Source: Weeksellaceae bacterium
GTDB lineage: Bacteria; Bacteroidota; Bacteroidia; Flavobacteriales; Weeksellaceae
Length of the DNA: 7,381 nt
Reading direction: 5' to 3'
NCBI GenBank assembly: GCA_022701475.1
Contig: JAKOOI010000184.1
Span: 1 to 7,381 of the forward strand
Position numbers and translations under genes: made by a program. Each line of letters begins with the position of its first letter. Within the stretch, counting starts at the first letter, position 1. Of the stretch, positions 5,375-7,381 are shown in pieces. Under the pieces are notes generated by a model. That model was given only the letters and a program-made list of their open reading frames with translations, was not told the DNA's origin and did no database searches.

Positions 5375-6193
5375 ATGAGACTATTTATTGTTTTTCTTTT
5401 TATTTTCAGCTTATCATCCGGACAGGCTACCCGGATTGTTTATCAATACTCCTTTGTTCCTGATAGTAATGACACGAAAACCGTACGTAATGAATATATG
5501 CTGCTTGACATACAAAAAGACGGCTCCGATTTTTACAGCTACCGGAATTATGTTGTGGATTCCACAGCCTTGGCCTATATCAAAAAGGGACTGGCTTATA
5601 TGCCGCCGAACCGGGAGTACATCGACTTCAGGGTCATAAAGAACCGGACCACAGATAAAGTTCATATGGTTACCAAAGTAGGCTCTGCTGTATATGATGT
5701 GGAAGATGCCCGTATGCCGGAGTGGAAAATTACAAACAGGAAATCAAAAATTCTTGATCATACCGTGACGAGTGCAGAGGTAAATTTCGGCGGAAGAAAC
5801 TGGATTGCCTGGTTCGCTCCGGATCTTCCTATACAGGAAGGACCCTACAAATTCAGGGGGCTGCCCGGATTGATCCTGAAACTGGAGGACGACCGGAAGA
5901 ACCATGTGTTTACCGCTACACAGATTATAAAACTGAAACAGCAACAGCCGTACCCGTTAACGGAGAATTCAAAGCCCATGAAAAAGATTTCCGTTGCTGA
6001 TCTCAAAAAAGTAATAGCGGAATACCGGAAAGATCCGTTAAAGAACCTCAGGGGAAGATATCCGGACCAGACAGACAGTGAAGGCAATTTCAGAACCGGG
6101 GAACAGGTTTTCAGGGATGAGGAAAAACGCTTTAAAGAAAGGATAAAAAAAGATAATAATCTCCTGGAAATTGATCTCCTGGATCACCTGTAA
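5375..6193 (+). CDS. GLPGLI family secreted protein (second copy)
   Basis: The 272-aa protein starts at ATG 5375 (MRLFIVFLFIFSLSSGQ: basic n-region, hydrophobic core, cleavage around residue 17). A TTG further upstream (5339) lies inside the terminator and would bury the signal peptide, so I rejected it. The signature NFGGRNWIAWFAPDLPIQEG (137-156) leads into PYKFRGLPGLILKLED with GLPGLI at 162-167. The last 70 residues are very rich in Lys, Arg, Asp and Glu, probably helical. It is a paralogue of the first copy, similar in length and in the signature region but divergent elsewhere (for example MPPNREYIDF against KGLGTPLNFD in the first half), so the duplication is not recent. The role is unknown; a periplasmic or outer-membrane location is expected. 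It lies between two GG-leader peptide genes. Confidence 0.94.
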   Translation: MRLFIVFLFIFSLSSGQATRIVYQYSFVPDSNDTKTVRNEYMLLDIQKDGSDFYSYRNYVVDSTALAYIKKGLAYMPPNREYIDFRVIKNRTTDKVHMVTKVGSAVYDVEDARMPEWKITNRKSKILDHTVTSAEVNFGGRNWIAWFAPDLPIQEGPYKFRGLPGLILKLEDDRKNHVFTATQIIKLKQQQPYPLTENSKPMKKISVADLKKVIAEYRKDPLKNLRGRYPDQTDSEGNFRTGEQVFRDEEKRFKERIKKDNNLLEIDLLDHL

Positions 6194-6204
6194 GCAGATA
6201 AAAC

Positions 6205-6223
6205 GACGGTATTCTGAACCGTC
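6205..6223 (+). repeat. Hairpin after the second GLPGLI gene
   Basis: GACGGT/ACCGTC (6205-6210 with 6218-6223) forms a 6-bp stem with a 7-nt loop, 11 bp after the stop codon. There is no T-run, so the next hairpin (6237-6260) is the likelier terminator. Confidence 0.35.
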
Positions 6224-6236
6224 TGCTGCAAAAGAA

Positions 6237-6270
6237 AAACCGCTCCTTCAGGAACGGTTTCATATTTTTT
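6237..6270. terminator. Bidirectional terminator between convergent genes
   Basis: AAACCG-c-TCC, loop TTCA, GGA-a-CGGTTT (6237-6260) forms a 9-pair stem with one mismatch. A T-run follows on the plus strand (6265-6270), and T-rich sequence follows on the minus strand (complement of 6230-6239). It serves the second GLPGLI gene and the minus-strand peptide gene. Confidence 0.82.
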
Positions 6271-6280
6271 CGGCATCATC

Positions 6281-6445
6281 CTAGATGGAATCATCCGGAC
6301 ATTTGAAATCATCGCTGCATGTGGTACAGATAACGGTATTGCCGCAGGCATACACACAGAATTCCGGCTCCGGAACTACTTTGATTCCCCCTGCTCCTTT
6401 AATGTTCTTTAATTGGCTTTTGTCCAGTTTTTTTAAGTTTTTCAT
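6281..6445 (-). CDS. Bacteriocin-like double-glycine-leader peptide, five cysteines
   Basis: The 54-aa precursor is encoded from ATG (6445-6443) to TAG (6283-6281). Its leader MKNLKKLDKSQLKNIKGAGG matches the leader of the 61-aa peptide at most positions of the MKNxKKLxxxxLKN core but ends in GAGG, so cleavage could follow GA (18) or GG (20). The core begins IKVVPEPEF and has Cys30, Cys34, Cys40, Cys43 and Cys49, including a CxxC (CTTC), and is acidic at its end (CPDDSI). Five cysteines leave one unpaired if disulfides form, which favours metal binding, a mixed disulfide or dimerisation. The gene has a good promoter (6476-6504) and shares a terminator with the convergent GLPGLI gene. It is likely a secreted peptide; antimicrobial activity is not shown. 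Confidence 0.85.
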   Translation of the reverse strand: MKNLKKLDKSQLKNIKGAGGIKVVPEPEFCVYACGNTVICTTCSDDFKCPDDSI

Positions 6446-6462
6446 ATTGTTTTAATTAAAAA

Positions 6463-6489
6463 TTTGATAGTATGGTAAAGATAATCAAA
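6463..6489. repeat. Inverted TTTGAT/ATCAAA pair at the five-cysteine peptide promoter
   Basis: TTTGAT (6463-6468) and ATCAAA (6484-6489) form an inverted repeat with a 15-bp gap that holds the -7 box. It lies 18 to 44 bp upstream of the ATG. The other peptide gene has the same pair with a 17-bp gap at 14 to 42 bp upstream of its ATG. Confidence 0.4.
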
Positions 6490-6504
6490 AAACAAATAAG
6501 TCAA
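6476..6504 (-). promoter_or_regulatory. Promoter of the five-cysteine peptide gene
   Basis: On the minus strand TTG (6504-6502), 18 bp, then TATCTTTA (6483-6476) fits the Bacteroidota TTG/TAnnTTTG promoter except for the last base. The start codon follows about 30 bp downstream, leaving a short A/T-rich leader. Confidence 0.55.
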
Positions 6505-6687
6505 TAGAGTGTGGTATATTTATTTTGGAATTTTTTTTCTCATATTAGTGAGAGATGCTAAAAATTTGAAAGTAAGCAAGATAAAATGTAATATACAGAT
6601 TATTTAAAAGGCCGGCCAATCATAGAAAGTATCTCAGAAGCGATATCCGTATTGGGAATTTCGGTATATTAAGAAATAAAAATAACA

Positions 6688-7381
6688 ATGAAATACTTCA
6701 GTTCATACGGAAAGGTACTGATTATATTGCTGTTCTCCTTTCTGTCTAAGGCACAGAAGATTATTATAGAAAATAAAAATACAGTTCCTGTACAGGTACA
6801 GTATTTACATAAAAATTTTGAACTTGGAGTCCGGCAAAAGAAAATAATCGATGAAAAGACAAGAGTAAAAATGCTATCGGTATCTTCAGCAATCAACGAT
6901 AAAAAAAATACCTCCGTCTCCTTATTTCTGTATCCCGGAGAAATGCTGAGTGTCATCCTTAAAAAAGACAGTATTGTCTTCAAAGGAGACCGGGAGGCCC
7001 TTCACAACTATGTTTTCCGTCATCTGATGACGGATCTCAGCATGAAAATATTTGATTATCAAAAGTATTACGGAAGAAACGATCCGGCAGGATTCATACG
7101 CACCTCTGAAGCTGCTCTGGAAGAGGTTTTGAACAGGGTGGAACACCTGAATCATTCTTCTGAGGGAAGAAACAACATCTATTTTAAAGAGATAGAAAAG
7201 CAGGCAAGGGACCGTTGGTTTTTTACCCTATTTGTGTGCATCAACAGTGCGGCACTGGATCATACGGGAAAGGAATTAATGCTGTACTATTATGACAGAT
7301 ATTTTAAAAAGGATATAGGGCATTACACCTGCAATTCCGGGACGGATTATGATATTCTCAGGAAGTATTCATTCAATCGGA
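6688..7381 (+). CDS. Exported protein, probable N-terminal part of a TlpA-like thiol-disulfide oxidoreductase (3' end outside window)
   Basis: From ATG 6688 the frame is open to the window end, giving 231 residues without a stop. The protein begins with a signal peptide (MKYFSSYGKVLIILLFSFLS, then KA-Q, cleavage after A22). A beta-rich segment ends in LYPGEMLSVILKKDSIVFKG (81-100), then DREALHNYVF, followed by a helical, aromatic region to residue 231. The 'PG(D/E)-x-L...I-x-F-x-G...A-x-x-NY' pattern resembles the N-terminal domain that precedes the thioredoxin fold in Bacteroidota TlpA-like disulfide reductases. The thioredoxin domain with its CxxC would lie beyond the window, so this call is inference. 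Cys184 and Cys215 do not form a CxxC. Neighbours are cysteine-containing secreted peptides, which suits a periplasmic disulfide enzyme. The promoter is unclear. Alternative: an exported protein of another family. Confidence 0.5.
   Translation, partial: MKYFSSYGKVLIILLFSFLSKAQKIIIENKNTVPVQVQYLHKNFELGVRQKKIIDEKTRVKMLSVSSAINDKKNTSVSLFLYPGEMLSVILKKDSIVFKGDREALHNYVFRHLMTDLSMKIFDYQKYYGRNDPAGFIRTSEAALEEVLNRVEHLNHSSEGRNNIYFKEIEKQARDRWFFTLFVCINSAALDHTGKELMLYYYDRYFKKDIGHYTCNSGTDYDILRKYSFNR

Noticed and set aside
6611..6618. GGCCGGCC palindrome in AT-rich surroundings
   Set aside because: It is an 8-bp GC palindrome without spacing or repeat context; it looks like an isolated coincidence rather than an attachment or regulatory site.
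6669..7155. Minus-strand open frames of 77 to 104 codons near the right end
   Set aside because: They lie opposite the continuous plus-strand frame from 6688, which has a signal peptide and better amino-acid composition; they are shadows.
1..7381. CRISPR array, tRNA/rRNA, insertion sequence or prophage genes
   Set aside because: I saw no regularly spaced repeats, cloverleaf-like sequence, transposase motif or terminal inverted repeats with target duplications.

Overview
The window looks like chromosomal DNA of a flavobacterium (Bacteroidota), most probably Chryseobacterium or a close relative. The clues are two GLPGLI-family secreted proteins, two small 'bacteriocin-like' peptides with MKNxKKLxxxxLKN leaders, an AsmA/DUF748-like envelope protein with a typical flavobacterial C-terminus, AT-rich spacers, almost no Shine-Dalgarno sequences, and promoter candidates of the Bacteroidota TTG-(17 to 23)-TAnnTTTG type. 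The genus is inferred from sequence character; no database search was possible.

Left part (1-3342), ordinary chromosomal genes: the 3' end of an AsmA-like gene; a bidirectional terminator; a convergent small gene of the family often labelled phosphoribosylpyrophosphate synthetase; a small single-pass membrane protein with its own terminator; and a PA0069/SplB-like radical SAM protein.

Middle part (3343-4016), AT-rich: a small XRE-type regulator on the minus strand with a strong palindrome over its promoter region, then 377 bp without a clear gene but with a 68-codon open frame lacking a proper start, possibly a gene remnant.

Right part (4017-7381), a small secreted-peptide/envelope locus: a GLPGLI protein starting at TTG; a 61-aa double-glycine-leader peptide with four cysteines; a second GLPGLI protein just behind the peptide's terminator; a convergent 54-aa double-glycine-leader peptide with five cysteines; and the 5' part of an exported protein that resembles the N-terminal region of TlpA-like thiol-disulfide oxidoreductases. 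A plausible reading is that the cysteine-containing peptides are cut behind GG and exported, and that the exported proteins act in the periplasm, possibly on disulfides. No peptidase/ABC exporter is visible here; it would have to lie outside the window. The two peptide genes share an inverted TTTGAT/ATCAAA motif at nearly the same distance from their start codons, which suggests common regulation.
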